Assembly: GCA_943372195.1 (NCBI GenBank) | Contig: CALRXS010000010.1 | Span: forward strand, 46,761-110,760 | Origin: JAEYZM01 sp943372195 | GTDB taxonomy: Bacteria; Bacteroidota; Bacteroidia; Sphingobacteriales; Sphingobacteriaceae | Direction: 5' to 3' | Length of the DNA: 64,000 nt | In this document: piece after piece, positions 10,381 to 20,800 of the stretch | Layout of the letters: each line of letters begins with the position of its first letter | How positions within the stretch are numbered: the stretch's first letter is position 1 | Program-made: the position numbers and the translations under genes | Notes under the pieces: generated by a model | Told to the model about the DNA's origin: nothing | Databases searched by the model: none | Seen by the model: the letters and a program-made list of their open reading frames with translations, nothing else

Positions 10381-11652
10381 TTATTTCTTCGGATGGTACT
10401 CAAAATAGTAAATATCATCACTGCCTTTGCCTCCCTCTCTGTCAGAACAGAAATACCCTGTTTTTATAGGTTCTGTGAAGATGATTGAATAATCGTCGTA
10501 TGAGCTATTAATCGGTGCAGCTAAATGACTAGGAGCTTCAAATTGGCCATTTCTGTACTCTGAATGATAAAGATCTAATCCGCCTAAGCCTAAATGCCCC
10601 TTCGATGAAAAATATAAATCACCAAAACTATTGAAAATAGGGAATAGCTCGTTTTCTTCTGTGTTGATTTTATCACCCAAGTTTTTAGGCGCAGAGAGGC
10701 TACCATCTTCAAGTATTTCCGATATAAATAAATCATAGCCCCCTATGCTTGTTGGCATGTCAGAGGCGAAGATTAGGTATTTAGAATCTGGACTTATTGC
10801 AGGGTGTAGAATAGAATATTGTTCAGAATTATTTATAGATAACAGTTTAGGTTCTTGCCATCGTTTACCGTTGAGAGTTTTGCTTTCATAAATTTCGATT
10901 CGGTTTATTTCCTTTTTCGGATTTAATTGTGTGCGGGTAAAGTATATGTGATTGTTTATTAAATCGAAAGTGGGGTAAGCATTATGATATGTTTTATTGA
11001 TAGCGTAATTCTCAAATAACTTTGCTTTTTGATAATTCGTTTTTTCTTTATTTTTTGTGAATGCTACTGCATATAATTTAAAATAATGATTCTTTGTAAA
11101 GGGATCCACTAAATTATTACTTCCCATCTTTCTGTCACTCGAAAAAACTAATTGCGAATTGTAAATAGCAATACCACTTTCAGAAAATTTTGTATTTATT
11201 TCTTTTACATTTTCAACTTTATACTCCTGATTTTTATTTGCAATTGACTTAGCATACTCACATGCTTTTATTTGTTTTTTTATCTTAGCTTTTTGGTTTT
11301 CTTCTAAATACAATTCATACAATTCATATTGATCGATTGCTTCATTATATCTACCTGTAATCTTTAACATGTCAGCAAAATATAATACGGATGTTGCTGA
11401 ATAATAAGGTATTTGCAAAGCTTTTTCATACCAATACAAAGCTTCCTTGTATTTATTAGTTTGTCTATAACAATCAGCTAATTTCTCAACAGCTTCTAAA
11501 GTAGAGTCAATATATAATGCATTTTTATAGAATGGAATTGCTGTAGCATATTCGTAATTTTCGTAATGAAAATTAGCAGTCTTTAAATCTTTTTGAGCGA
11601 AAGAAAATTTGAAAATAAATAGTAAAAAAATAAATAGATATTTTTTGCTCAT
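10381..11652 (-). CDS. TPR-PD40 protein, PorE-like without OmpA domain
   Basis: 423-residue exported protein with signal peptide (KYLFIFLLFIFKFSFA, then QK). Residues about 22-130 are TPR-like helices (NYEYATAIPFYKNAL, KYKEALYWYEKAL, RYNEAIDQYELY). Residues about 160-420 form a PD40/WD40-type propeller with repeated strands such as LVFSSDRK, LIFASDMP, DLYFSSKG and GYFCSDREGG. The layout matches the N-terminal half of PorE-like proteins, which normally continue into a carboxypeptidase-regulatory domain and a peptidoglycan-binding OmpA domain; this one stops after the propeller. It starts 1 nt after the PorP/SprF stop, so they are probably co-transcribed. Inferred role: periplasmic partner of the adjacent PorP/SprF protein in displaying T9SS cargo. 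The full-length relative is at 24368-26674. Confidence 0.8.
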   Translation of the reverse strand: MSKKYLFIFLLFIFKFSFAQKDLKTANFHYENYEYATAIPFYKNALYIDSTLEAVEKLADCYRQTNKYKEALYWYEKALQIPYYSATSVLYFADMLKITGRYNEAIDQYELYELYLEENQKAKIKKQIKACEYAKSIANKNQEYKVENVKEINTKFSESGIAIYNSQLVFSSDRKMGSNNLVDPFTKNHYFKLYAVAFTKNKEKTNYQKAKLFENYAINKTYHNAYPTFDLINNHIYFTRTQLNPKKEINRIEIYESKTLNGKRWQEPKLLSINNSEQYSILHPAISPDSKYLIFASDMPTSIGGYDLFISEILEDGSLSAPKNLGDKINTEENELFPIFNSFGDLYFSSKGHLGLGGLDLYHSEYRNGQFEAPSHLAAPINSSYDDYSIIFTEPIKTGYFCSDREGGKGSDDIYYFEYHPKK

Positions 11653-11653
11653 T

Positions 11654-12607
11654 CTAAAGATATCTAGGGTTTAACATTCTACTACTTTTTTTACTCGATA
11701 AAAAATAGGCAATATTGAATTCATGTGAACCATTCTCAAATTGATTCAATAAAGACAGACTATAATCATACGAATACCCGATTCTAAATTGATCGTTTAA
11801 TTCAATATTGAACAACATACTCATCACTCTAGAATTTGAATTATTTGATTTGAGTTGATCATTACTAATTATTCGCATTCCATTTCTGTAACTAAGTCCG
11901 ACCCATATATTCGAATTTATCCCTAACAATTGCGTGAAATTAAAATTACCACCTTGGCTAAAGTCATCGCGGTAGAGGAAAGAGGGGTAGAGAACCAAGG
12001 TCGGACTTATTCTATACAAATACCCAGCAGTTAGATAGTAGTTACGTTGAATCGCATTGCTACCATTGATATTACTAAGATTTTCTAACATGGAACTTGA
12101 TGAGAGTCCAGCATAAAAATTTTCATTACTCACATAAGCACCAGCTCTTACATCGAATGTATTTTTATTGAAGTTATTTACATTTAGTGTTGGGTCAACA
12201 TTACCTGAACTGCTAATATTATTTCTGTTTAAATTCCAATTTTCCCAACCTGCAGCTAATCCGAATGATGCTCTTAAACTAGAATTTAATTGAATCTTAT
12301 AAGCATATGAACCATAGAATTTTGAGACTGAAAAATCACCCACTTTATCTTGATATGCATCTACACCTACTGCCATTTTATTGTTTTTGATTGGCATGTC
12401 GGCGTTCATTTGTAAAGTTCTTGGTGCACCTTCTATACCCACCCACTGCATACGGTAAGCTGTTTGTATGCTTAACATATCTTTGTTACCAGCGTAAGCC
12501 GGATTGAATGATAATGAGTTGAACATATAATTAGAAAATACAGGCTCTTGTTGAGCCATTGCTAACATCCGAATACATAAAAAGAATATAATATATAAGT
12601 ATCTCAT
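11654..12607 (-). CDS. PorP/SprF family type IX secretion system membrane protein
   Basis: 317-residue outer-membrane beta-barrel of the PorP/SprF family. After a signal peptide it has the family hallmark QQEPVFSNYMFNSLSFNPAY followed by AGNKD, then alternating amphipathic strands. SprF in Flavobacterium is needed to deliver SprB to the surface, and PorP-like proteins are understood to bind type B (CHU_C) sorting domains. Its ATG overlaps the stop of the upstream CHU_C protein by one base (TAATG), and the next gene starts 1 nt after its stop, giving a tight three-gene unit. Likely role: surface anchor for the CHU_C protein at 12607-14391, the giant adhesin, or both. Family assignment is strong; partner assignment is inference. 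Confidence 0.9.
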   Translation of the reverse strand: MRYLYIIFFLCIRMLAMAQQEPVFSNYMFNSLSFNPAYAGNKDMLSIQTAYRMQWVGIEGAPRTLQMNADMPIKNNKMAVGVDAYQDKVGDFSVSKFYGSYAYKIQLNSSLRASFGLAAGWENWNLNRNNISSSGNVDPTLNVNNFNKNTFDVRAGAYVSNENFYAGLSSSSMLENLSNINGSNAIQRNYYLTAGYLYRISPTLVLYPSFLYRDDFSQGGNFNFTQLLGINSNIWVGLSYRNGMRIISNDQLKSNNSNSRVMSMLFNIELNDQFRIGYSYDYSLSLLNQFENGSHEFNIAYFLSSKKSSRMLNPRYL

Positions 12608-14391
12608 TATTGAATCAATGTTATATAGCCTTTAATTTTTTTCTCGACACCATTTAATTTTATATCAATGATGTAAAAATAGGTGCCTGTTTGAAGATTA
12701 GTTGCGCTCCAAAAATTACTGCTCGAATAATTTTTAGTTTTAAAAACTTCGTTCCAATTTCTATCGAAAATAATTACTTCATTATCGGGGTAATTGTCGA
12801 TGTCTTCAATGAGGAATGCATCGTTGAAGCCGTCGCCGTTCGGACTCACAATACCAGAAGGTTTAACAATGATATCAGAATTTACTTCGAAACATACTTT
12901 AATAGATGAACTAAATAAACCATCTAAATCTCGAACTACATATGTAAAACTATCGAGTCCGGTGTAGTTATTGTTCGATGTATATGATATACTTCTGTTC
13001 AGTACATTGTAATTTCCTAATTCTCCGTTTCTAGGAGCTTGATTAATTAAAATATAATTATAATCAATACCAGAATTACCTGGTATGGCAGATTCGAATA
13101 GATTTATTACAGTTGATTGTCCGCTAATATTTACGACCGGGCATTGATCCGTTATTTGAATTTGTTCATTTATAATTATACGGATGTTTGCAAAATTTGA
13201 GAGGGAATCATTAAGGTCTTTAACATAATAGCTTATAACAACTATGCCAGTATAATCATTCAGTGGTGTAATGTTTATTATACTATCGTCATAATTTACA
13301 TTGGCATAAATGTTCGGACTGATAATAAAAACTGAATCTTTATTTATACCATAAGTACTTATATCATTTTTTAAAATATTGAAAGTAGAACTTGTATTTT
13401 TTTTCAATACAATAGTATCATTAATTGCAATTGGTAATTCAAAAACTTGATTGACTTTTAAAAATACGATTGCAGTATCACATAAGTTTAAATCAGCAGA
13501 GTCACATAATTCATAAATCAAAGTGTCATTTCCAACAAAACTATTGTTTGATGTATAAGATAAAATTCCTCTATTACTTAGGCTAGCGATACCATTACTT
13601 ACAGCTTTGATTATGCTGTATAATTTCACTGGTCCGTCGTTATTATCATCATTTATACTAAGATCCGAAGTAAAAGAAATACCCTGATAGACATTTAGGG
13701 TGTCATTGATTGCGATGGGTGCATCGTTGACTGGATTTACAGTAATGAATACAAATGCAGTGTCGCATAATTCATTACTAGGGTCATCATCACAAAAAGT
13801 ATAAGTTAAGGTATCTTTGCCGAAGAAATTCAAATTACTTAGATAGGTTAATATGCCTGCTTTAGAAATGTTTGCTATACCATTTTTAGGTTGATTTAAG
13901 ATTGCCATTTCAATCTCCGGACCATCCATGTATAAATCATTATCAAAAACATTTATACTATCTAATTCATCTTCATTAATCACTAGCTGATCATCGACGG
14001 CAATTGGTGCTAAATTGAAACATGTTATCTCTATGTAAATCACAGAAATATTTGAAAGTTCATTGTTTAAATCTTTGATTCTATATTTAATACTATCGAG
14101 TCCGCATACATTTGTAGAAGGCGTATACCTTAGCTTTTTATTTATGATTTGAAATATACCTAGTTGAGGTGAGCCCGTAATAGTTATTGAAGAAGAATCA
14201 ATATTGTTATCAGGGTCAAAATCATTCTTAAGTACGTCGATTGTAATGGTTTGATTTTTACCAATTAGAACAGTGTCATTCTTGGTAATAGGAGGGCTGA
14301 CACTATGATCTTGAGCTATTAAATCAATACTCAAGAATAGAGTTAAGAGTGTAAATAAGAGATTTAAATGTCTAATCATTAAACCCAACAA
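12607..14391 (-). CDS. Ig-like/cadherin-like repeat protein with CHU_C (type B) sorting domain
   Basis: 594-residue secreted protein. After the signal peptide (a start at the Met four residues downstream, 14379, is equally plausible) there are five tandem Ig/cadherin-like repeats of about 90-100 residues, with motifs such as PIAVDDQLVINEDE, GKDTLTYTFCDD, PIAINDTL and GLDSFTYVVRD; the Asp-rich loops suggest calcium binding. The last 85 or so residues are a gliding-motility-associated CHU_C domain (SPNGDGFNDAF, then VIIFDRNW, then GTYFYIIDI). This is a type B T9SS signal, associated with retention through PorP/SprF partners rather than cleavage onto LPS. It is first in the minus-strand block and overlaps the PorP/SprF start by one base. 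Probable surface adhesin; ligand unknown. Confidence 0.87.
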   Translation of the reverse strand: MLGLMIRHLNLLFTLLTLFLSIDLIAQDHSVSPPITKNDTVLIGKNQTITIDVLKNDFDPDNNIDSSSITITGSPQLGIFQIINKKLRYTPSTNVCGLDSIKYRIKDLNNELSNISVIYIEITCFNLAPIAVDDQLVINEDELDSINVFDNDLYMDGPEIEMAILNQPKNGIANISKAGILTYLSNLNFFGKDTLTYTFCDDDPSNELCDTAFVFITVNPVNDAPIAINDTLNVYQGISFTSDLSINDDNNDGPVKLYSIIKAVSNGIASLSNRGILSYTSNNSFVGNDTLIYELCDSADLNLCDTAIVFLKVNQVFELPIAINDTIVLKKNTSSTFNILKNDISTYGINKDSVFIISPNIYANVNYDDSIINITPLNDYTGIVVISYYVKDLNDSLSNFANIRIIINEQIQITDQCPVVNISGQSTVINLFESAIPGNSGIDYNYILINQAPRNGELGNYNVLNRSISYTSNNNYTGLDSFTYVVRDLDGLFSSSIKVCFEVNSDIIVKPSGIVSPNGDGFNDAFLIEDIDNYPDNEVIIFDRNWNEVFKTKNYSSSNFWSATNLQTGTYFYIIDIKLNGVEKKIKGYITLIQ

Positions 14392-14420
14392 GATTATTTT
14401 TCTCGAATATACAAAATTAA

Positions 14421-14446
14421 AAAGGGCTACAGTTTAGAAGCCCTTT
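14421..14446 (-). terminator. Rho-independent terminator of the 14473-17769 gene
   Basis: Perfect 8-bp arms (aaagggct at 14421-14428, agcccttt at 14439-14446) lie 26 nt after the stop on the minus strand and run into TTTTAATTTTG, a good intrinsic terminator. The same T-rich tail contains TAATTTTG (14412-14419), which fits the Bacteroidota minus-7 box and might serve the CHU_C gene at 14391. Confidence 0.75.
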
Positions 14447-14472
14447 ATTGTTAAAAATTAATATTCTCTTAA

Positions 14473-17400
14473 CTATTTTTGAATAATGGTTTTGTGTATT
14501 TCTAGACCATTATTTGTTTGTATTTGTATTAAATAAAGTCCGGCTACCAAATCAGATACATCTATACTTTGATTCACTTCAATAATTTCTTTCACTAATG
14601 AAGATTTCATATCGAATATTTTAATGTTTTTGATTGAATTATTATAGTTTGAAATATTGATCGTTTTCTGAGCAGGGTTAGGATAAATGCCAAATTGTTT
14701 AGTAGTATATTCTATGCCAGTAGTTTTTTTGTAGAGAATTAGTGCTAACCTATTATTACCATGCGAGCCAGTTTTGTTTTCAATATTGAAATGATAAGGG
14801 TTGTTTTTAATGTCTGTACGTATGTTAGTAAATCTATCTAGAACATCAACACCTAACCATGAAGGTATATCAACTAATTCTTTTAGATACATATTATAAG
14901 CACCCACGCGTATTGATGTATCTTTAAAAACAAACATGGAGAAATTGATAGTATCTTCTTTTATGTTTGAAGGGAAAGGTATTTGATTGAATGCAAGACT
15001 TCTGTTCTCTTTAGATTTACTGTAGAAGTTTATCGTAGGATTAAAAAGTTTCATTATGTCAGATAGATCAGTATTACTTGCAGTAGCGCTTGAATCAAAT
15101 AATAAAATTGTTTCGTCACTAATTAAAGAATCACCTGCAACCACTCTAATATGTGGGAATTTTGATGGAGCAGAAGCAGTACTTTTAAAGAAATTATATG
15201 GACTACCTGTAGATTTAACTGTCTCTGAGAATCCAAGTTGAGCACCTGTATTATTTGCTTTCACAAAGAAGCCCATTCCTGATGGAATGAAACGAGTTAC
15301 ACCATTTGTTCCTAATCCAGAATTCGGATCAAATCCGCCGTATATAGGATTACTAGCATCTGGATTATAAGACCAAAAGAATCTATCAATATTTGTTTTT
15401 GTCCAGCCCGAAGCCATCCAATCAATCTGCGAAGGATAGGGGTTACCTACTAAATTAAATCCGTCAGAATTAGAAATACCATTATTGGTAAATGATAAAT
15501 TGATATTTATTGCACCCGAATTTATTGATCCCACATAATCAATAGTCGCATTGTCAGGCACCGAAGTACCTAAGAATGGATCAGGGGTACTTCTACTACC
15601 TCGAACGAAAACCTCTACAGCAAAGCCGGTGTTGACTTGGTAGTTAATAGTAGCCGGATTTCTCCATCCAGAGTCAGCAATAGCATTTAAAGTTTCATTG
15701 TAAAACCTGATAGATGGTAAACAGGTACAATTATCAAATCCGTTGGCACTACCGCCCATTCCTGTTACGTGAATGTCATCAATGTATTGAGTTAATGTGA
15801 TACCAGTACCAGTATTTACGGGAGATGATAAAAATCTCCATTTTCTTTTGCCTGCACCACCAGGAATAAATCTTTGGGCGACAACATCTCCTGAAACACC
15901 ACCATTTACTATTCTTGCAATGCGTGCTGTTTTAGAAGCAGTAGAAACTAAAGTGATATTACCACCAGATGTAATTGTTCCATTTGAAACATTAATTGAA
16001 TCTACAATTTCTAATGCATTAGAAATGGTAATACCATTAGCTCTTGTATTCGTTAAGTTGCTTAAAGATCGTGAAGCTTGATTCGTTTGATCAAAGAAAA
16101 GACTTGCAGCAGCAGCGGCACCTCCGACAGTTAAGTTTGAAGTAGTAGAACCACGAATGAATCCGGCTGTTCTAGTAACAGTTCCGTTGATAGTTAGTAA
16201 ATTTCCATTAATATCTAAACTACCTGCAGTTAATGTTAATGTAGCACTTACTGTTGAATTCCCGTTTAAAGATTTAATACCCGAACCACTTATTTCTAAA
16301 TTATTATATGTTAAATTTCTAACAGTTTGATCTGTACTTCCATTGTAATTGACAGTTCCAGTCGATATAGTATGTGTACCAGAATGTAAATTATTACCAC
16401 CGATATTTAATATACCACCTGCAGATTGAGTGATAGTACCAGAGCCATTTAAACTACCACCAACTGTTATAGTGTTAGCACCCATTGCAATGGTACCGGT
16501 ATTGATTAATAATCTACCAGAGATAGTTGTGTTAGAGCCAAGTGTTAGGGTATTGGATGTTGTTTTGCTTAGGTTAACGTAAACTGCATTAGCAGAACTA
16601 CTTTGCGCATTTGTTGAATTAAAATAAACTGTATTGTTTGCACCGTCACAATTCATTGTACCGGTTAAAGTAGCAGTACCAGTGAGGTTCAATTGTGAGT
16701 TAGCTTGGTTTCGCCATGTAGCTCCAGAACTGATAGTAAATGTTCCTGGAACAACGACAGAGTCGTAGTTGTTGACAACGGCCGGACTGCTAATTGTTAC
16801 AGCGCCAGCAAAAACTACAGAGTTGGAACCATTTATATCTTGACTGTTTGTAGTAAAACTATATATACCAGAACCAGGAGTAAATGTTCCATTATTTTGT
16901 AGTCCACCTCTAAACTCTATAGCTTCATTCGCAGAGTTTGTAAATGTTCCATTATTAATAAAAACACCTCTTATACTTTTAGTGCCTGTTGTACTTGTTA
17001 TTGTTAAAGTTCCGTTGTTTAATAAAGTATCGTTAACTGTTAAATTATTATTACCACAAGTTGCAGTAACACCTGAATTAATTGTAAGTTTATTGATTGT
17101 TGTATTCGTAATCGTTTTTGTATTATTACCAGCTAAAATTATATTGTGGTATGTTATTCCTGCAGGCAATGTAACAGCACCTGATCTACCTAATTGAATG
17201 GTGCCAGTACCGCTAGTATAAGTATCATTTGTACTTAATCCGAATGTTGCTCCATTATAAATCAAACTACCAGAACCAGTAAACACTAATTCATTTTCGC
17301 CTGCAGCTCCACCACTCAAGGTAAATGTAGTACTTATAGTTATTTGTCCGTTGCCAATACTTAATCTGTTTTTATAAGTTGCACCTGTTGTATTTGCCAT

Positions 17401-17769
17401 TGTTAAACCAGCACAAGTTACTGTGCCATCTCCTACTATAAATTCATGAGTCATGTTGGTTGTATTAGGAGCATTGAGCACAATATTACCAGTAACGCTT
17501 AATGTAAACCCCGAATTGACAGTTAAACTTGAATTAGCATTTCCACCTGTAAAACTTATAGAGGCACAAGTACCATTTTCATCTACAACTGGATTTACTC
17601 CAACAGGTATTGTTACAGCATCTAAAGCGTCAGGTTTTCCAGCAGACCAATTGCTTGCATTACTCCAAAGATTATTTACCGTGCCATTAAATGTTGTCTG
17701 AGAATAACTTTTAAAGCTAATCGTAATTAAACATAGAATAATTGTTATTCTATAATATGTATTTTGCAT
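14473..17769 (-). CDS. Repetitive beta-rich secreted protein with T9SS type A sorting domain (paralog 1 of 3)
   Basis: 1,098-residue secreted protein with signal peptide (ending SYSQ). The N-terminal two-thirds is rich in Thr/Asn/Gly with recurring short beta units such as YNNLEISGSGIKSLNGN, TLTLTAGSLDINGN and NITLVSTASKTARIA, suggesting a right-handed beta-helix. It opens with a Trp-containing motif (LWSNASNWSAGKPD). Residues about 620-900 form a module shared by all three paralogs (RFIPGGAGKRKWRFLSSP, YIDDIHVTG, NPYPSQIDWM). The C-terminus is a type A T9SS sorting domain (FGIYPNPAQKTINIS... AGLYLIQI). Probably exported and then cleaved and attached or released by sortase PorU. Function unknown; adhesin or surface-layer role is a guess. 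A strong terminator follows. Confidence 0.85.
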   Translation of the reverse strand: MQNTYYRITIILCLITISFKSYSQTTFNGTVNNLWSNASNWSAGKPDALDAVTIPVGVNPVVDENGTCASISFTGGNANSSLTVNSGFTLSVTGNIVLNAPNTTNMTHEFIVGDGTVTCAGLTMANTTGATYKNRLSIGNGQITISTTFTLSGGAAGENELVFTGSGSLIYNGATFGLSTNDTYTSGTGTIQLGRSGAVTLPAGITYHNIILAGNNTKTITNTTINKLTINSGVTATCGNNNLTVNDTLLNNGTLTITSTTGTKSIRGVFINNGTFTNSANEAIEFRGGLQNNGTFTPGSGIYSFTTNSQDINGSNSVVFAGAVTISSPAVVNNYDSVVVPGTFTISSGATWRNQANSQLNLTGTATLTGTMNCDGANNTVYFNSTNAQSSSANAVYVNLSKTTSNTLTLGSNTTISGRLLINTGTIAMGANTITVGGSLNGSGTITQSAGGILNIGGNNLHSGTHTISTGTVNYNGSTDQTVRNLTYNNLEISGSGIKSLNGNSTVSATLTLTAGSLDINGNLLTINGTVTRTAGFIRGSTTSNLTVGGAAAAASLFFDQTNQASRSLSNLTNTRANGITISNALEIVDSINVSNGTITSGGNITLVSTASKTARIARIVNGGVSGDVVAQRFIPGGAGKRKWRFLSSPVNTGTGITLTQYIDDIHVTGMGGSANGFDNCTCLPSIRFYNETLNAIADSGWRNPATINYQVNTGFAVEVFVRGSRSTPDPFLGTSVPDNATIDYVGSINSGAININLSFTNNGISNSDGFNLVGNPYPSQIDWMASGWTKTNIDRFFWSYNPDASNPIYGGFDPNSGLGTNGVTRFIPSGMGFFVKANNTGAQLGFSETVKSTGSPYNFFKSTASAPSKFPHIRVVAGDSLISDETILLFDSSATASNTDLSDIMKLFNPTINFYSKSKENRSLAFNQIPFPSNIKEDTINFSMFVFKDTSIRVGAYNMYLKELVDIPSWLGVDVLDRFTNIRTDIKNNPYHFNIENKTGSHGNNRLALILYKKTTGIEYTTKQFGIYPNPAQKTINISNYNNSIKNIKIFDMKSSLVKEIIEVNQSIDVSDLVAGLYLIQIQTNNGLEIHKTIIQK

Positions 17770-17806
17770 TGTGGGTAAATTGGATTTCGTAAATATTGTA
17801 TTTGCT

Positions 17807-17823
17807 ATACGTAAATATTTAGC
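17807..17823 (-). promoter_or_regulatory. Upstream element shared with the paralog at 24153
   Basis: The 17-bp plus-strand word ATACGTAAATATTTAGC lies 38 bp upstream of the 17769 start. A copy with one mismatch (ATACGTAAATTTTTAGC, 24206-24222) lies 53 bp upstream of the third paralog. A partial copy CGTAAATATT at 17788-17797 repeats the one at 17810-17819, 22 bp away. Such spacing on one DNA face would suit a regulator. I found no such copy upstream of the middle paralog. Confidence 0.35.
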
Positions 17824-17862
17824 TTAAAGTTACATATAATCTATCTAATTTTAAAGTAATTA

Positions 17863-20800
17863 TTATTTCACCACTTTTATTATTTCTACATTTTTCTCAG
17901 AGTATATTTTCAATAAATAAACATTTTGACTTTCTAATTCAGAAGTATTGATTACGGCTGAGTTACTATTTATTAAATATTCTTTAATAAGTCTTCCATC
18001 TAAAAGGCAGATTTCTATTTTATTTATCTCTGTATTTTGATTGTTTTCAATATTTATTTTATCATTAAAGGGATTAGGATAAACGATAAAGTTTGAATTA
18101 GACTTCTCATTTTCTATACCAGTGGTTGATTTGTAAATCACTAAATCAAATCGATCATTTCCATAACTATTAACATCTGTAGTAATCTCAAATGCATAAG
18201 TTGAATTAGAATTTAGATTGATTCTTTGACGACTGAAATGATCTATAATATCGTATTTAGTACTCGCATCTAGGTTTACAATTTCTGATAAATTGATGCG
18301 ATATCTACCAGGTTCTACTGTATTTGAATTAAAAGAGAATACTGATAAATTAATGGTGTCTATACTATTGAAACTTGATAAATAAGGATGTTCATTGATA
18401 GCTAGATTTACACTATTGCTTGACTTACTGTAGAAATTTAAACGATCATTGAAAAACTTGGTAGCATCAGATCTATCCGTTGAATTTTTATTCGCTGTTT
18501 CAGAAAATAAAATGATTGTTTCATCTTCATTATCGTTAGCTATTAATTTTAATCTTATGTGTGATTGCGTGTTTTGAACAATATTGGATTTGAAAAAATT
18601 AAAAGGTGTACCGTTTGATTTAACATCCTCTGTCATCGCAATTGCAGCACCTGTAGTGGTAGCCTTCACAAATATTGCTTGTCCGATTGCTATATGTCTA
18701 TTAATTCCATTAATTCCCAAACCTGAACCTTCATCGAAAATTCCATAGTTACCAGAATTCGGATTATATGTCCAGAAATACCCAGCGATATTGGTTTTCG
18801 TCCAGCCAGTACCAGCCATCCAATCAATCTGCGAAGGGTAAGGGTTCGCCACTAAATTAAATCCGTCGCCAGCGTCACCAGTATTCGTATACGATATGGG
18901 GAAATTATAATTGCCTTTATTGATGCTACCTGTAAAATCTATCACTGCATTATTAGGTATTGTAGAACCATCAAAAGGATTTGAAATTGTTCTATCTCCA
19001 CGTACAAATAGTTCGAAGCCTGTACCTGTTGGTATAATGGTATTGACTGAAGCTGGATTTGTCCAGCCATTCGATGATACCCCCGCTATGCTTTCATCGT
19101 AAAGTCTTAAAGAAGGAGCGCAGGTTGCACAAACATCAAAACCGGTTCCGCTACCAGTGACATGTATATCATCAATTATTTGAGTAATTGCAATACCAGT
19201 TCCAGTATTTACTGGTGCACCCATAAATCTCCATCTACGTTTATTGTTTCCACCGGGTACAAATCTTTTAATAGTAACATCCCCAGAAATATTAGCTGTG
19301 CCACTTAACTTTGATATTCTTGCTGTTTTAGAAGCAGTCGATTCTAATGTTAAACTAGAGTTTGTATTTAGATTACCTTGTACAATTTCAACTTCATCTG
19401 TAACTGTAATCATTTGAGAATTCAAAGTGACAGAATTTGTTCTATCAATTTTTATCTTTTTAATAGTAGGAGCAGAGGTAAATAAATTCGATGGTAAAGT
19501 AAATGCAGAACCTGTAGCAGAACATGAACCAAAAATTAATGTGGTAGTCGGATTTAGAGTTAAAGTACCTGCAGTTCTACTAATAGGTGTATTAGAGCCA
19601 TAAAATATTAGAGTGCTATCAATGATTAATTCACCAGATGTTAGAGTTAAAGTACCCACAATATATAAACTTGAATGAATGTTAACGGTACCAGAACTTG
19701 TTCTATTAATTGAGAAATTATTTAAATGATTGTTAGTATCATTAAACTTTAAATTACCTAATGCACCGACACCTGTAATTATTAGATTACCAGATGCAGC
19801 ATTGCAAATACCTGCTTTAATTTTACCATTCGTTGAAACAGTTAAGCCTTGTAGCGTTAATGTATTATTGCCTAATGCTAATTCTCCATTTTGTAAATTA
19901 AGATTTGAAGCAATTGTTGCATTTCCATTTAAGTTTTTATTCCCTGAACCTGATATTGTCAGATTAGTATATGTTGTTCCTCTAACAACTTGATCTGAAT
20001 TACCATTGTAATTGATCGTACTCGTACCTCTAGTGAAGGTGCCAGAGTGATTGTTATTACCTTTTATATTGATAGTGCCAGAGCTTAGAGTTAATGTGCC
20101 AGAACCGTTTATATCACCATCTATATCTATTGTAAATGTAGCTTGATTGAAGTTTCCAGCATTGACATTAAGATTTCCTTTCACTACAGCATTAGCATTA
20201 AGATTTTTTGTACTTGCCCCATTAAGGTTAAGATTTTTATAGTTAAGTCCGCCCGTTACAGTTTGCGTACCACTTGCTGCATTGTATTCGATGGTACAAT
20301 TCGGACCTAATACTAAGATTGGTGAGTTTGAATTAGAAATGGCAGCGTTAGAATTACCTGAGAAACCATTTAAGTTAGCGGTTTTTAGTGTACCGTTTAT
20401 GATAACATCAACATTTGTTCCCGTTGGTGAGATTTTATTTCCAGCGCCGTTAAGCGTAGATTCTTCGTTTAATGTAAGTGAACCATTTGATACTATGTTA
20501 ATTGTACCAACTATTGTTTTTTCACCTGTATCACTTAAAAGTAAATTATAGTAATTACCTGTTCTAATAGTTTGCGCAGAACTTCCATTATACTCTACAG
20601 TACTGGTACTTTGAGAAAAGCTTCCATTATTATTAAAAGTACCTGCAATTTTCAAAATACCAGCACCAGTAAAAGTTATTCTATTTTCTGATGCGGATGT
20701 TGTATTTAAAGTAACATTTCCGCGAACTGTTAAAGTACCAGTGCTAATATTTATTCTTGATTCTTCATTACCTCCGTTGTCAGCCATTGTTAAACTTCCG

